The notes beneath the pieces were generated by a model. It was not told the origin of the DNA and made no database searches. It saw only the letters and a list, made by a program, of their open reading frames with translations. The position numbers were made by a program, and so were the translations under genes. A stretch of DNA of 64,000 nucleotides from contig CAZKBQ010000014.1 in assembly GCA_964550855.1 (NCBI GenBank), forward strand, positions 21,320-85,319, written 5' to 3'. Origin of the DNA: JAGOBP01 sp964550855 (GTDB lineage: Bacteria; Chloroflexota; Anaerolineae; Fen-1058). The first letter of the stretch is position 1; the number at the start of each line of letters is the position of its first letter. Below, one piece after another: positions 8,493-18,900 of this stretch.

Positions 8493-9725
8493 ATGCCCGA
8501 ACTGTTTACCGTTCAGCCGCCGCACCTCGCCTTGCAGCGCCTGTTCGATCATCTGCCGCCGACTACGCCAACAGAAGTGATCGACACAGCGGGCGCGCTC
8601 AATCGCGTGCTGGCCGAGTCGCCCGTCGCCGCCTCGCCGCTGCCCGCCTTTCCGCGCAGCACGATGGACGGCTACGCGGTGCGCGCACAAGATACTTATG
8701 GCGCAAGCGAAGCATTGCCCGCGTATCTGACGGTGGTCGGCGAATGCCCGATGGGTGGTGCACCGGCCCGATCGGTGGGGCGCGGCGAAGCGATGATCAT
8801 CCACACCGGCGGCATGCTGCCACAGGGCGCGGATGCCGTCGTTCAGATCGAGCGCACGCAAAAATCGACTGAAAACGAGATCGAGGTGATGCGCGCGGTC
8901 GCGCCCGGCGAGAACGTGCTGCAAGTGGGCGAGGATGTCAAACCCGGCGATCAGTTATTCTCGATCGGCCACCGGCTGCGACCGCAGGATTTGGGCGGAT
9001 TGATGGCGCTGGGCATCACGCAGGTCACCGTGGCCCGCCGGCCGCGTGTGGGCATTCTGGCAACCGGCGATGAAGTGATCGATCCGCACGCCGAGCCGCG
9101 CCCCGGCCAGGTGCGTGACGTGAACACGTACTCGATCGGCGGCTTGATCGAACGCGCGGGCGGCCTCCCCCGATCGGGCGGTGTCATCCCCGATGATTTT
9201 GAGGCGCTGCAGCGCGCCGCGCGGGCGCTGATCGATCAATCGGATGCATTGGTGCTTTCGGCGGGCAGCTCGGTCAGCGTGCGCGACATGACCAGCGACG
9301 TGATCGATCGACTGGGTCGGCCCGGCGTGCTGGTGCACGGCGTGTCGATCAAGCCGGGCAAGCCAACGATTCTGGCGGTGTGCGACGGCAAGCCGGTCTT
9401 TGGCCTGCCGGGCAATCCGGTCAGCGCGCTGGTGGTGGGCGATCTGTTCATCACGCCGACGCTGTGGCGATTGCAGGGCTGCGTTCAGCCGCCGCGCGCC
9501 AACACCGTCATGGCGCGGCTGACGCACAACCTGTCCAGCGTACCGGGCCGGGTGGATTACATTCAGGTCAGGCTGATCGACCGCGATGGCGAGTGGTGGG
9601 CCGAGCCGGTCTTCGGCAAGAGCAATTTGATCTATACGCTGGTGAAGGCCGACGGAATGATGATCATCCCGGTGGATGCCAACGGCGTGGCGGCGGGCGA
9701 ATGGGTGGACGTGAGGCTGTTTTAG
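8493..9725 (+). CDS. moeA: molybdopterin molybdenumtransferase MoeA
   Basis: 410 residues, normal MoeA size. MoeA inserts molybdate into adenylated molybdopterin. The domain order fits: an N-terminal region with STMDGYAVRAQD, the MoaB/Mog-like domain with LATGDEVIDP, the VLSAGSSVSVRDMT loop, the substrate loop VFGLPGNPVSALV, and a C-terminal beta-barrel. It starts 3 bases after the aldo/keto reductase and is followed 91 bases later by a second MoeA-type gene. The two together are the only molybdenum cofactor genes in the window. Confidence 0.93.
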   Translation: MPELFTVQPPHLALQRLFDHLPPTTPTEVIDTAGALNRVLAESPVAASPLPAFPRSTMDGYAVRAQDTYGASEALPAYLTVVGECPMGGAPARSVGRGEAMIIHTGGMLPQGADAVVQIERTQKSTENEIEVMRAVAPGENVLQVGEDVKPGDQLFSIGHRLRPQDLGGLMALGITQVTVARRPRVGILATGDEVIDPHAEPRPGQVRDVNTYSIGGLIERAGGLPRSGGVIPDDFEALQRAARALIDQSDALVLSAGSSVSVRDMTSDVIDRLGRPGVLVHGVSIKPGKPTILAVCDGKPVFGLPGNPVSALVVGDLFITPTLWRLQGCVQPPRANTVMARLTHNLSSVPGRVDYIQVRLIDRDGEWWAEPVFGKSNLIYTLVKADGMMIIPVDANGVAAGEWVDVRLF

Positions 9726-9816
9726 CGAGGCAACGGATGAACAACGGATAAACGGATGGCGCGACGGGTTTATTCGCTTATTCGATGTGTATCCGCTGCG
9801 CTGAGACGAAAACCCT

Positions 9817-11802
9817 ATGACTAGAAACATTTACCTCCAGGACATCCCCCTCGACGAAGCGTGGCGGCGTCTGACGGACGCGCTGAAGGCCCTAGGCCGC
9901 TGGCAGCCGCTGGCAGGCGAGGATGTGCCGGTGGCGCAGGCTCTGGGCCGCGTGACCGCGCAGCCGATCTGGGCCAAGGTCTCGTCGCCGGCCTACCACG
10001 CCAGCGCCATGGACGGCTACGCCGTCCGCGCCCAAGACACCGCCTCGGCCAACGACACGCATCCGCTGCAATTGAAGTTGGGGACGCAGGCGCAGTACGT
10101 CGATACGGGCGATCCTCTGCCCGGCTGGGCCGACGCCGTGATTATGATCGAGCACGTGCAGCCCATCGGCGACAACGCGATCGAAATTCGCGCGCCCATC
10201 GCGCCGTGGACGGCGGTGCGGCCGCTGGGCGAGGATATGGTTGCCACAGAACTTGTCTTGCCCGCGAATCATGTCTTGCGCCCGGTTGATCTCGGCGCGC
10301 TGGCCGGCAGCGGCCACGCCAGCGTGAATGTGCGGCGCAAGCCGCGCGTGGCCGTGATCCCCACCGGCACGGAATTGATCACGGTGGAGCAGGCGGCGCG
10401 ATCGGGCGTGAGGCCGGGCGACATCATCGAGTACAACTCGATCGTGCTGGCCGCCCAGGTCGAACAATGGGGCGGCGTGGCCACGCGCTACCCGATCGTG
10501 ATCGACGACTTCGAGCAGATCAAAGCGACCGTTCAAGAGGCCGCCTCAAAACATGATCTCGTCCTCATCAACGCGGGATCATCCGCGGGCAGCGAGGATT
10601 TTACGGCGCGCGTCGTGCAGGAATTGGGCACGCTGCTGGTCCACGGCATCGCCGTGCGTCCCGGCCATCCGGTCATCCTGGGCACGATCAAATCGGCCAG
10701 CGGAAGCCAACCGTCGGAAATTCCCATCGTGGGCGTGCCCGGCTATCCGGTGAGCGCGGCGCTGACGGGCGAGATCTTTGTAGAGCCCCTTATCGCCCGG
10801 TGGCTGGGCGTGCCGGGTCATCAGAAACCAGTGGTGTCGGGCAAAATCACGCGCAAGCTGCTGTCGCCGATGGGCGAGGATGAGTGGGTGCGCGTGACGG
10901 CGGGCAAAGTCGGCGACCGCATCGTGGCTGCGCCGTTGAACCGGGGCGCGGGCGTGATCACGTCGCTGGTGCGCGCCGACGGCATCGTGCGGATTCCGCG
11001 CTTCAGCGAGGGCGTCAACACGAGCGAAGCCGTTTCGATCGAGTTGTACACCGATCTGGCGGAGATCGATCGCACCATCGTGCACATCGGTTCGCATGAT
11101 CTCACGCTCGATTTGCTGGCGCAGCATCTGGCGGAGATGACGAGCGATTCGCCCACCCCCGATCGATCAGCGCAGCGGCGCTTTGTGTCCGCGCACGCGG
11201 GCAGCCTGGGTGGCTTGATCGCGCTGCGGCGCGGCGAGGCGCACCTGGCCGGCTCGCACCTGCTCGATCCTGAAACGGGCGAGTATAACTTTGCGTATAT
11301 CAGGCAATATCTGCCCAATGTGCCGGTGGTGGTGGTGACGCTGCTGCGCCGCGAACAGGGGCTGATCGTCGCGCCGGGCAATCCAAAGAACATCGCATCA
11401 TTGAGCGATCTGGCGCGGCCCGAGGTGCGCTTTGTCAACCGGCAGCGCGGCGCGGGCACGCGTGTGCTGCTGGATTATCGCCTGAGCCAGCTGGGCATCG
11501 CGCCCGACGCAGTGAATGGCTACGCGCGCGAAGAATACACGCATTTGGCCGTAGCCGCCGCGGTGCAGTCGGGCGCGGCCGATTGCGGGTTGGGCGTGCG
11601 CGCCGCCGCCCGCGCGCTGAACCTGGATTTCGTGTCGGTGGAATGGGAACGTTACGACTTCGTCATCCCGCAGCAGTTCTACGAATCAGAGTTGCTGCAG
11701 CCGCTGCTGACGCTGATCCGCGGCGAGGCGTTTCGGCAGGTAGTGGGACAACTCGAAGGCTACGATCCGTCGCCAATGGGCACGGTGATTGAAGCGAGTT
11801 AA
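9817..11802 (+). CDS. moeA: MoeA fused to a C-terminal periplasmic-binding-protein-like domain
   Basis: 661 residues. Residues 1 to about 410 are a full MoeA (MDGYAVRAQD, VIPTGTELIT, VLINAGSSAGSED, IVGVPGYPVSAAL). Residues about 430-661 form a substrate-binding-protein-like domain (HIGSHDLTLDLLAQHL, AGSLGGLIALRRGEAHLAG, FVNRQRGAGTRVLLDY, VQSGAADCGLGVRAAA), as known in a widespread MoeA-PBP family of unknown ligand. A regulatory or molybdate/pterin-sensing role is a reasonable guess only. The PGYPVS loop differs from the PGNPVS of the first copy. Its stop codon overlaps the convergent rhodanese stop by two bases. Confidence 0.92.
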   Translation: MTRNIYLQDIPLDEAWRRLTDALKALGRWQPLAGEDVPVAQALGRVTAQPIWAKVSSPAYHASAMDGYAVRAQDTASANDTHPLQLKLGTQAQYVDTGDPLPGWADAVIMIEHVQPIGDNAIEIRAPIAPWTAVRPLGEDMVATELVLPANHVLRPVDLGALAGSGHASVNVRRKPRVAVIPTGTELITVEQAARSGVRPGDIIEYNSIVLAAQVEQWGGVATRYPIVIDDFEQIKATVQEAASKHDLVLINAGSSAGSEDFTARVVQELGTLLVHGIAVRPGHPVILGTIKSASGSQPSEIPIVGVPGYPVSAALTGEIFVEPLIARWLGVPGHQKPVVSGKITRKLLSPMGEDEWVRVTAGKVGDRIVAAPLNRGAGVITSLVRADGIVRIPRFSEGVNTSEAVSIELYTDLAEIDRTIVHIGSHDLTLDLLAQHLAEMTSDSPTPDRSAQRRFVSAHAGSLGGLIALRRGEAHLAGSHLLDPETGEYNFAYIRQYLPNVPVVVVTLLRREQGLIVAPGNPKNIASLSDLARPEVRFVNRQRGAGTRVLLDYRLSQLGIAPDAVNGYAREEYTHLAVAAAVQSGAADCGLGVRAAARALNLDFVSVEWERYDFVIPQQFYESELLQPLLTLIRGEAFRQVVGQLEGYDPSPMGTVIEAS

Positions 11803-12116
11803 TATCTGGGCACGCGCGGATCGATCTGCAGCGACCAGGCGTCGATGCCGCCGGTCAGATTGGCGACGTTGGTGAAGCCCAGCCGCTCCAGCATCGCCGC
11901 GGCCTGATAACTGCGCACCCCGGTGTGGCACTGCAGCACATATTCCTGCTGTTTGTCCAACTCCTCCGCCCAGCTGAAGATCTGCCCCAGCGGTTTGAGA
12001 AGCGCGCCGTCGATGCGGGCCAACTGATATTCGTATGGTTCGCGCACGTCGATAATCACGGGCGGCGATCCGTTGGCGAGCCGCTTGGCCAGTTGCTGGA
12101 CGGTCAGATGTTTCAT
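11799..12116 (-). CDS. single-domain rhodanese-like sulfurtransferase
   Basis: 105 residues, one rhodanese domain. The persulfide-forming Cys is present in LQCHTGVRSYQAA, and family blocks VIIDVREPYEYQLARIDGA and NLTGGIDAWS are intact, so it is likely active. The start at 12116 is chosen over a codon 33 bases upstream because it begins the family fold (MKHLTVQQLAKRL) and has GGAG 9 bases before it. Convergent with the MoeA fusion and overlapping its stop. Confidence 0.92.
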   Translation of the reverse strand: MKHLTVQQLAKRLANGSPPVIIDVREPYEYQLARIDGALLKPLGQIFSWAEELDKQQEYVLQCHTGVRSYQAAAMLERLGFTNVANLTGGIDAWSLQIDPRVPRY

Positions 12117-12154
12117 GGACGATGATCTCCGTGAGCAAGATAGTGCCAAGTGAA

Positions 12155-12266
12155 GAGTGACGAGTGATGAGTAACGAGTAATGAGTGATGAGTAATGAGT
12201 TACGTTTTACGCATTACGTTTTACGCATTACGTTTTACGCATTACGTTTCACGCATCACGTTTCAC
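12155..12266. repeat. heptanucleotide tandem array, 16 units
   Basis: Exactly 16 units of 7 bases fit the degenerate consensus G-N-N-T-N-A-Y. The first seven are GAGTRAY or GAGTTAC, followed by alternating GTTTTAC and GCATTAC and then GTTTCAC and GCATCAC. The array fills the gap between the divergent rhodanese and the DUF2085 gene and overlaps the latter's stop codon. The same units recur at seven other places in the window. Confidence 0.9.
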
Positions 12267-13015
12267 GCTTTGCGAAGCCTCGCGATCCTCAGCGTCAACT
12301 CCTCCTTGATCTCCCCAAACGTCGCGTCGAGGTACGGCCAGGCGAACCACACGGTGGCCGCGCCGAACAGCGCGCCGGTGAGCAGACGCATGATGGAATT
12401 GAACGAGCCGAGCGCGCTGCCCACGTAGAACCCGGTTGGCAGCGCATATCCCGTCAGCTGCGCCAGCCACGCATTGGTGTCGCGGAAACCCGTGCCCCAG
12501 TTGGGCCCGGCCAGCACGTCGCTGAGGAAATGCGTGCCGCCGTCGATCAACATCGGCAGCAATAACAGCGCGTAGCCCCACAGCGGCAGCGGCCGCCATC
12601 GCCGCCGCAGCGCGCCAAACGCCAGCGACGTGAACCAGATGCCGGTGTACATCGACACCATTCGATCCGAATAGGCCACTTTCCAGCCGAAATCCGCATT
12701 GCCGACAAATTGCCGCAGCACCGCCGGATCGGTGACCGGCCAGACTGCGCCGATCTGCGCCAGCGAATACATCGGCTGCGGGCCGAACAAGAAGAACGAT
12801 CGTTCAGGCAGCTGGTGACAGACCAGTTGATACACAAAGTAGATGCCGTGACCCAGACCGTCAAAACCCAACTTCATGAAAACGGGCGCCAGCCACGGCA
12901 CAATGACAAACACGCCCCAGGCCGCGTTGAAGACCAGCAGCCAGTGCGCGGACAGCCAATAGACGATGCGTTCAGAAGCGTGGGGGGCACGCTGCGCCAC
13001 AGTGGAAGTCGACAT
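12263..13015 (-). CDS. DUF2085 family membrane protein
   Basis: 250 residues with several hydrophobic segments. The family signature is VCHQLPERSFFLFG (residues about 60-75), typical of DUF2085. Later come GIWFTSLAFGALRRRW and LLLPMLIDGGTHFLSD, where acidic and His residues lie near membrane ends. The function is unknown. The ATG at 13015 has a GGGG stretch upstream and a TACAAT-type -10 on the minus strand at 13035-13040. The C-terminal codons and the stop lie in the heptanucleotide array, which suggests the array has trimmed or replaced the original end. Confidence 0.83.
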   Translation of the reverse strand: MSTSTVAQRAPHASERIVYWLSAHWLLVFNAAWGVFVIVPWLAPVFMKLGFDGLGHGIYFVYQLVCHQLPERSFFLFGPQPMYSLAQIGAVWPVTDPAVLRQFVGNADFGWKVAYSDRMVSMYTGIWFTSLAFGALRRRWRPLPLWGYALLLLPMLIDGGTHFLSDVLAGPNWGTGFRDTNAWLAQLTGYALPTGFYVGSALGSFNSIMRLLTGALFGAATVWFAWPYLDATFGEIKEELTLRIARLRKA

Positions 13016-13157
13016 GAGATAACCCCGCGCAACGATTGTACCTGATGGCGGGGCGGGCGTAAAGCCACCGGCAGCCCGGAGAGGCAGCCCAAACCGATCG
13101 AGAAACACAAACAGCCGCGAGAGTGCGGCTGTCTGTGACAATGCGCCCAGGCAACAA

Positions 13158-13427
13158 TCAGCCGGCGCGATAAAACTTGGGAACGAAATCGACCAACGAC
13201 GACCAGCCGTCCATCGCCACGGCTTCACGCGCCTGCTCGTCCAGCACCACCGTGCGCTCCTCGCCGTCGGTCAGCAGTGTCAGGGTCAGCAGATCAGAGT
13301 GATCGTCCACTTGATCGACGATACAATAGCGATCGACGCCTTCGGGATGCTGGGCGAAGAACGAGAAGCAGTGCTCACACGCATTCAGGCTGGCCCCGCA
13401 GATGTTGCGATTGATCGTGACTTTCAT
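13158..13427 (-). CDS. small Cys-containing conserved hypothetical protein
   Basis: 89 residues, not assigned to a named family. The N-terminus MKVTINRNICGASLNACEHCF holds Cys10, Cys17 and Cys20 and a fourth Cys lies in RYCIVDQ, so a metal or iron-sulfur site is possible but the spacing does not match a standard ferredoxin. The C-terminus has VVLDEQAREAVAMDGW. An AGGAGG ribosome site lies just upstream of the ATG, supporting a real gene despite its size. It stands alone between the DUF2085 gene and the glycosyltransferase. Confidence 0.72.
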   Translation of the reverse strand: MKVTINRNICGASLNACEHCFSFFAQHPEGVDRYCIVDQVDDHSDLLTLTLLTDGEERTVVLDEQAREAVAMDGWSSLVDFVPKFYRAG

Positions 13428-13519
13428 GATATGCCTCCTCCGCTAATCTCACCTTAAAGCATACACCCCGGCGGCACGCCGCCCCAGTGTCAAAATGCTG
13501 ATGGAGGATATGATAATTG

Positions 13520-14782
13520 TCACACGGCAGCGCCGACCGGCTGAGAGAGCGCATGCCGGTAGGCGTCCAACACCCGATCGCCGATCTTGACCCAGCTGTA
13601 ATTCTGTGCCCAATACGTGGCCTGTTCGCCCAGCCGCAGCCGCAACGCATCATCTTGCAGCAGCCGCGCCAGCGTGGAGGCCAGCGCCAGATGATCGCCG
13701 CTGGGCACATGAAAGCCCGTCTCACCGTCGCGCACCAGGTGGCTGAGGCCGCCCACATCCGACGCGATAACGGGCGTGCCGCAGGCCATCGCCTCCAGCG
13801 CCACCATCCCAAAAGATTCGTAATGTGACGGCATGACCACTGCTTCGGCTGCGTTGTAGTAATACTGCAGCGTGTTCTGATCCTTGGCGCCGAGAAAGAC
13901 CACGAGATCACCCAGATTCAGCTGCGCGTGCATGGCCTTCAAGCGCTCCATTTCGGCATTCTCGCTGGTGTTGGGATCGCCGCCGATGATGGCCAGCGAC
14001 AGGCGATTGACCCAGGTCGGGCACTCGTAGGCCAGCAGCGCCATGGCGCGGATGAGCGTATCGACACCCTTCAGCGGTTCGATGCGCCCCACAAACAGGA
14101 TCATCCAGTCGTGCGAATTCAGTCCGATCTTCTGCTGGGCCAGCCGGCGCGGCATGGGGTGGAAATGCGTAATATCCACGCCCGGCGGCACGATGGAGAT
14201 TTTGTGCGGATCGGCGCCGTACAGCCTGACCAGCTGATCCTTCTCGGTCAGCGTGGCCGCCACCAGCCGATCGGCCTCGCGCACAACCTCGGTCTCCACC
14301 TCGATGCGGCGGGCCGTCTCCATTTCAGCCGGCGACGAAGCCACCGCGTTCTTCATCTTGCCCAGCGTGTGAAACATCTGCACGACAGGCACGCCCCACT
14401 CGGCGCGCAGCTCACGCGCCGCCCAGCCCGACAGCCAGTAGTGGCTGTGAATGATGTCGTAGTGACTGCCCTCGCTGCGCGCGAACTGCTTGACGCCGTC
14501 CACGAACTCGGGCAGATAATCGAAGACCCTGTTCTTGTCGTAGGGTTCCTCCGGGCCGGTCGGGATGTGGATGACGCGCCCGTTCGGCCCGATCTCGTGC
14601 ATGACGTGCGGCAGGTGGGGATTTTGCGAGCGCGTGAACACGTCCACGGCGATGCCGCGTCGCGAAAATTCCATGCTCAAGTCGCGCACGTAAACGTTCA
14701 TACCGCCGGTCTCTTTACCGCCCAACATCGCCAGCGGACAGGTATGCACACTCAACATCGCCACTCGTTTAATCGAAGCCAT
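13520..14782 (-). CDS. glycosyltransferase family 4
   Basis: 420 residues of GT-B fold. The N-terminal Rossmann domain opens with KRVAMLSVHTCPLAMLGGKETGGMN, typical of MshA/sucrose-synthase-like GT4 enzymes, with the acceptor-site HSHYWLSG. The C-terminal donor domain has FVGRIEPLKGVDTL and the E-x7-E nucleotide-sugar motif ESFGMVALE. The ATG at 14782 is preferred over an upstream GTG at 14797 because AAAGGA lies 6 bases before it. The sugar transferred cannot be deduced. It lies just downstream of the acetyltransferase gene on the same strand. Confidence 0.92.
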   Translation of the reverse strand: MASIKRVAMLSVHTCPLAMLGGKETGGMNVYVRDLSMEFSRRGIAVDVFTRSQNPHLPHVMHEIGPNGRVIHIPTGPEEPYDKNRVFDYLPEFVDGVKQFARSEGSHYDIIHSHYWLSGWAARELRAEWGVPVVQMFHTLGKMKNAVASSPAEMETARRIEVETEVVREADRLVAATLTEKDQLVRLYGADPHKISIVPPGVDITHFHPMPRRLAQQKIGLNSHDWMILFVGRIEPLKGVDTLIRAMALLAYECPTWVNRLSLAIIGGDPNTSENAEMERLKAMHAQLNLGDLVVFLGAKDQNTLQYYYNAAEAVVMPSHYESFGMVALEAMACGTPVIASDVGGLSHLVRDGETGFHVPSGDHLALASTLARLLQDDALRLRLGEQATYWAQNYSWVKIGDRVLDAYRHALSQPVGAAV

Positions 14783-14825
14783 TCCGATCCTTTCCACCCG
14801 ATGAGCTCACCAGGCCCAAGTTTTT

Positions 14826-14881
14826 TCACTCATCACTCATCACTCGTCACTCGTTACTCATTACTCATCACTCATCACTCA
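14826..14881. repeat. heptanucleotide tandem array, 8 units
   Basis: Eight units of 7 bases, TCACTCA, TCACTCG, TTACTCA and similar, the reverse-complement form of GAGTRAY. The array overlaps the last codons and stop of the acetyltransferase gene ending at 14868. Confidence 0.9.
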
Positions 14882-15908
14882 TCCGCTTCGCCGTCACGTG
14901 ATAGATCCACGTATCCCTGGCGCCCAGCCGATACTTGTACTCTTCGTCGCCCCGCAGCAGATCGAACTCAGTGTAGCCCAATTTGATCGACTCTTCGATC
15001 AGCCGCGCGGCCAGCACGATGCCGGCGCTGAGCGATTGAAAACCCTGCGTTTCCAGCCCGGAATTGAACACCAGCCGTTTGCCGTTGTAATCGAAGCTCA
15101 GGTAAGCGGCGGCCTTCACGCCGTGTACTTCCAAAAACGCCAGGTGCAAAAAGCCGGCCGCGTGGGTGGCGTGGATCATCTGGTGAAAGAAACGCCGCAT
15201 CTCGTCGGTCATGAACTCCGACTTGTCCGAGCGGCTCTTCATCATCAGATCGATGAAGGCTTCGGCGGCTTCGTCCAAATCGTGTGTATGATCGCCGCCG
15301 GTGATGGCGTACCACGTCAGCCCGTCGGTGCCTTCGGCGCGGCGCAGCTTGCGGCGCAGCTCGTGGCGATCTTTCTTGTCCAGCGATTGCACGTACTCGT
15401 CGAACGACGCGGGCAGTCGAATGATCGGACAGACCACCTGCCGCTCATCGGTCAGCGTCCAGCCGCGCTCGGCGGCCAATTCCGGCAGCCAGACGCGCGA
15501 GCACGACGCCTCGGGCACGTTGTACAGATCGAGCGCGTCCCAGTCGTCGTCCCGCGCCAGCGCGTCCAATATCGCTGCCAGCACTTCGCGCTCGCGCCCG
15601 CGCGCCGCGATCAGGTCCAGATAATCCGACGCATCCACGCTGCCGATCAGGCGCAGCAGACGGCGCGTCTGCCCCGTGGCGTCCGTCTCGTTCAAAAGAA
15701 ACAGCGGCGCAATTCCTATCAGTGCGCCGCCGTCTCTAACGGTCAACAGATGCAATTCGCCCTCGCACGCACACAAGCAGTCGGCCCACGTCTTCTGCCA
15801 CTCATGCGTCAGAAACGGCGTATCGGCCTGACTGTTCCGCAGCAGGCTGTTCCACTCCGGGGCCAACGCCTCGAAGGCTTCCATTGTCTGGTACAGTGTG
15901 GTTTCCAT
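14868..15908 (-). CDS. GNAT-fold acyltransferase, BioF2/CelD-like
   Basis: 346 residues with a duplicated GNAT layout as in BioF2-like, FemAB-related enzymes: an N-terminal half with PFLTHEWQKTWADCL and LIGIAPLFLLNE, and a C-terminal half with LHLAFLEVHGVKAAAYLSFDYNGK, SAGIVLAARLIEESI and FDLLRGDEEYKYRLGA. Such enzymes modify polysaccharides or cell-wall precursors. The start at 15908 (METTLYQ) is the first ATG; upstream GTG or TTG codons are possible and a TATAAT box lies at about 15964 on the minus strand. The final MSDE and stop are written in heptanucleotide units. Confidence 0.83.
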   Translation of the reverse strand: METTLYQTMEAFEALAPEWNSLLRNSQADTPFLTHEWQKTWADCLCACEGELHLLTVRDGGALIGIAPLFLLNETDATGQTRRLLRLIGSVDASDYLDLIAARGREREVLAAILDALARDDDWDALDLYNVPEASCSRVWLPELAAERGWTLTDERQVVCPIIRLPASFDEYVQSLDKKDRHELRRKLRRAEGTDGLTWYAITGGDHTHDLDEAAEAFIDLMMKSRSDKSEFMTDEMRRFFHQMIHATHAAGFLHLAFLEVHGVKAAAYLSFDYNGKRLVFNSGLETQGFQSLSAGIVLAARLIEESIKLGYTEFDLLRGDEEYKYRLGARDTWIYHVTAKRMSDE

Positions 15909-15994
15909 CAGGTAGTAAGTCGTCCCCGGCACAAATTCATTCCAGCGCAGCCGCACCCGCAAAATTATACCCCATGCAAATGAGCGCGCCAGTG

Positions 15995-18900
15995 TTACGG
16001 CACGTCAAATTCGCCAATGATGACTTTGTCGTCCGTCGGCCGTCCGGCGGCATCCAGCACGCTCAGCCGCCGCAGCGTCGCCAGCAAATACCAGCCCACT
16101 TCTACTTGATAGCGGCCGCGCGGCGCATCGGCCGGCAATACGACCGCATACGGATCGCGCACCGCCTGGCCCACCGTCCAGCTCGACGTGGGCAGTGTGC
16201 CCTGCACCGGCCACTGATCCACCTGCCCGTGCACCCGGCCATCGGGACCGATCAGGTGAACGAAGGCGGTATAGTTGTCGGGCCAGGTCTTCAGGCTGCG
16301 CCACGTCAGATCGACCTTCAGCGTCCCGCCGGGGTTCACCGCCGTCCGATCGATCTGCGCGTCGATCAAGAGCACCTGGTTGTCAAAGTTGAGCGCATCC
16401 CCGCCGGCTTCACCCGCCACCGTGAGCGCTCCGATGGAGCATGTCGTGGTCGGCGGCGCGAGCCAGCCGCAGCGCACCGGCGCATCGAAGCTCAGCATCA
16501 ATGGATACACTCCGGCCGCCGCCGGGGCACGGAAAATCAATCGGGTTTGCGCCGCGCGCGGCACGGTTGAGGTTATCTCGCTCCCCGCCGACAAACGCAC
16601 GGTCGCGTCTGGCAGATCGCGCGAATCAAACCGCAGCACGCCGGCGCTGCCCGGCGCGATCTCGCCCGGTTCATCGAGCGAAGTAATCACGCCGTGTCCG
16701 GCGATGCGCACTTCGCGTGGCAGCGGCGGCGCGTCGCGTGATGCGATCGTCACAGCGGCGATGCGCAGCCAGTCGCCCATTCCGCCGATCGACAGGCCTT
16801 CGTCTCGAAACGGCGCGAACAGACCGACTTCAAGATCATACGTCCCGGCAGGCGCAAAAGGTTCAACCGCCATTTCGTGATAATCCGGCACGACTTCACC
16901 CTGGGCCCACGCGCCGGTGGGATAATAACCGCTCACCGGATGCGCGCCGCGATCCTCCCACCACACCCGGTCATCTGCGTCCACCAGCCGCAGGCGCACA
17001 TGGTAATTGGCGCGCGCCGCCGAGACGGCCTGCCAGAACAACGTGATGCGATAAGGGTCTCCCGCTATCGCCGTGGCGCCCAACAACCGGACGTCATTGC
17101 CAAACATTTCGTCGATGCGATACTCCAGGTTGGGTTCAGTCATCAGCGGCTCGCCGCTCACCTCCACCAGCGGGCCGAGTGATCGCAGGCGATACGGCAG
17201 ATTGGGCAGGAAGCGCGCCAGATACACCGGCTGACCGGCGGCGAGGCGTTGATCCAACTCCTGTCGATAGGCGGCTTCGTCGCCCAATACGAGTATGTCC
17301 AGATCGGGCCGAAGCTGCTCCGTCACCTGAAGATAGTACAACGGCGCAATCTTTTCACTGTCGGCCAGGATTGCCGCCCGATCGGGTATCGGCAGCGACA
17401 ACACATAGCGTCCCCATGCCTCCAGCCCGGCGTCGCGCCCGCGCTGATCGACGGTCGCCCAGTTGCCGGCGATCAGCGTCAACGGCAGCAGGGCCAGCAG
17501 CGTGATGAGCAGCGGGTAATAAGTCAGGAGGAATGCGTAGCGCGCGGACAGTGAGGCGTGCAGCGTGAAGAGTGATGAGTGCCGAGTGATGAATGATGAC
17601 CGGGGCGACGGGAACACGGCGTGCTGAACACTCAGCGCGTCGTCGATGCGCCGATTGGCCGCGTGGCTGGCCCGACGCTGCCACAGGGTGGCCAGCAGGC
17701 CGGATACGCCCACCAGCCCATTCACCCACCAGCCCACCAGCCAACTCGCGCCCACGCCCAGCCACAGCGCCATCACCATGAACGCCGGGATGATGAACAC
17801 GGCCACATCGGGCACGTTGTACACCAGACCGTAAAACACGTAGCCCGCGAAGGCCGCCAGAGTGATCAACGCCGCGCGCCACGCGCGTTTGATCAACACG
17901 AGCAGGCCCAACACCGCCAAGATCATGCCGGCCGCACCAAATTGCTCGGCGACGATGCGCGTGATGATGCCCCAGCGCGTGCCGTCATTCCACAACGACA
18001 GGTCCAGCGCGCCGCCGAAGCGCTGCCCGAAGATCCACCCCAGCCAGTCGCTCACCGGCATCAGCGCGCCGTCATGCAGCGCCGGCCAGCGCAGCGGAAT
18101 GTACAGCCACGGCGTCAGGCCGATGAGCAGGCCACCGGCGGCGATGAACCACTGTCTCCGCGTCGGGCGCGGACGCGACAGCAGCAGCGCAACGACGATG
18201 GGCGGGATCAGAATCACGCTGGTGAGGTGGTGGGACAGCGCCAGCCCGAAGAGCAGCGCAAGCAGCCACAAGCTGTCATTCCGAGGCACCGCCGGAACGG
18301 AGCGCTGCGAAATGGAAGGAGGCGACGAGGAATCCCGGCCGGCGCCGATGTCCCCGGTCCGCGCAGGAGATGCCTCGCCATGCTGCGGCCCGGAATGATA
18401 CGACACACCGCACACCCGGCGCACCAGCAGCCACACGATGGCCGCGACAAACAGCGCGTTCAACGCGTACACTTCGGCGACGACGGCCTGGCTCCAGAAC
18501 ACGCCTGAGGCGGCCAGCGTCAGCGCGGCCAGCGCCGAGATCAGCCGGTCGCGGGTGAGCGCGATCGACGCGGCGTAGATCAGCATGATTGCGCCCGTGG
18601 CAAACACGGCCGAAGCCAGATTGAGACGGACCGCCATCGGGCCAAGGGGCAATACTGAGAACAGCTTGCCCAGCATGATGAACAGCGGATAGCCGGTGGG
18701 GTGGGCAATGCCCAGCTGCGGCGCCACCACCTGAAACTCAAAAGTGTCGGCGCGGCCCACGTGATCGCCCAGCGTGGCGAGGTAGATCGCCAGGACGCCG
18801 GCCGCCAGGGCCAGATCAAACCATCGGGGGCGGGCCAGCCGCCCGTGCAGCGTGACGACGAGGAGTGTTGTCCCGGCAAATAAAATCGCCGCCCACCGCA

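Noticed and set aside
7716..8924. Long minus-strand open frame of about 400 codons opposite the aldo/keto reductase and moeA
   Set aside because: It is His/Arg/Gln-rich without any family motif and lies antisense to two genes with complete catalytic motifs; typical shadow frame of GC-rich DNA.
17621..18508. Plus-strand open frame of about 295 codons within the DUF2723 gene
   Set aside because: Composition is Gln/Arg/His-rich low complexity and antisense to a membrane protein gene; no independent support.
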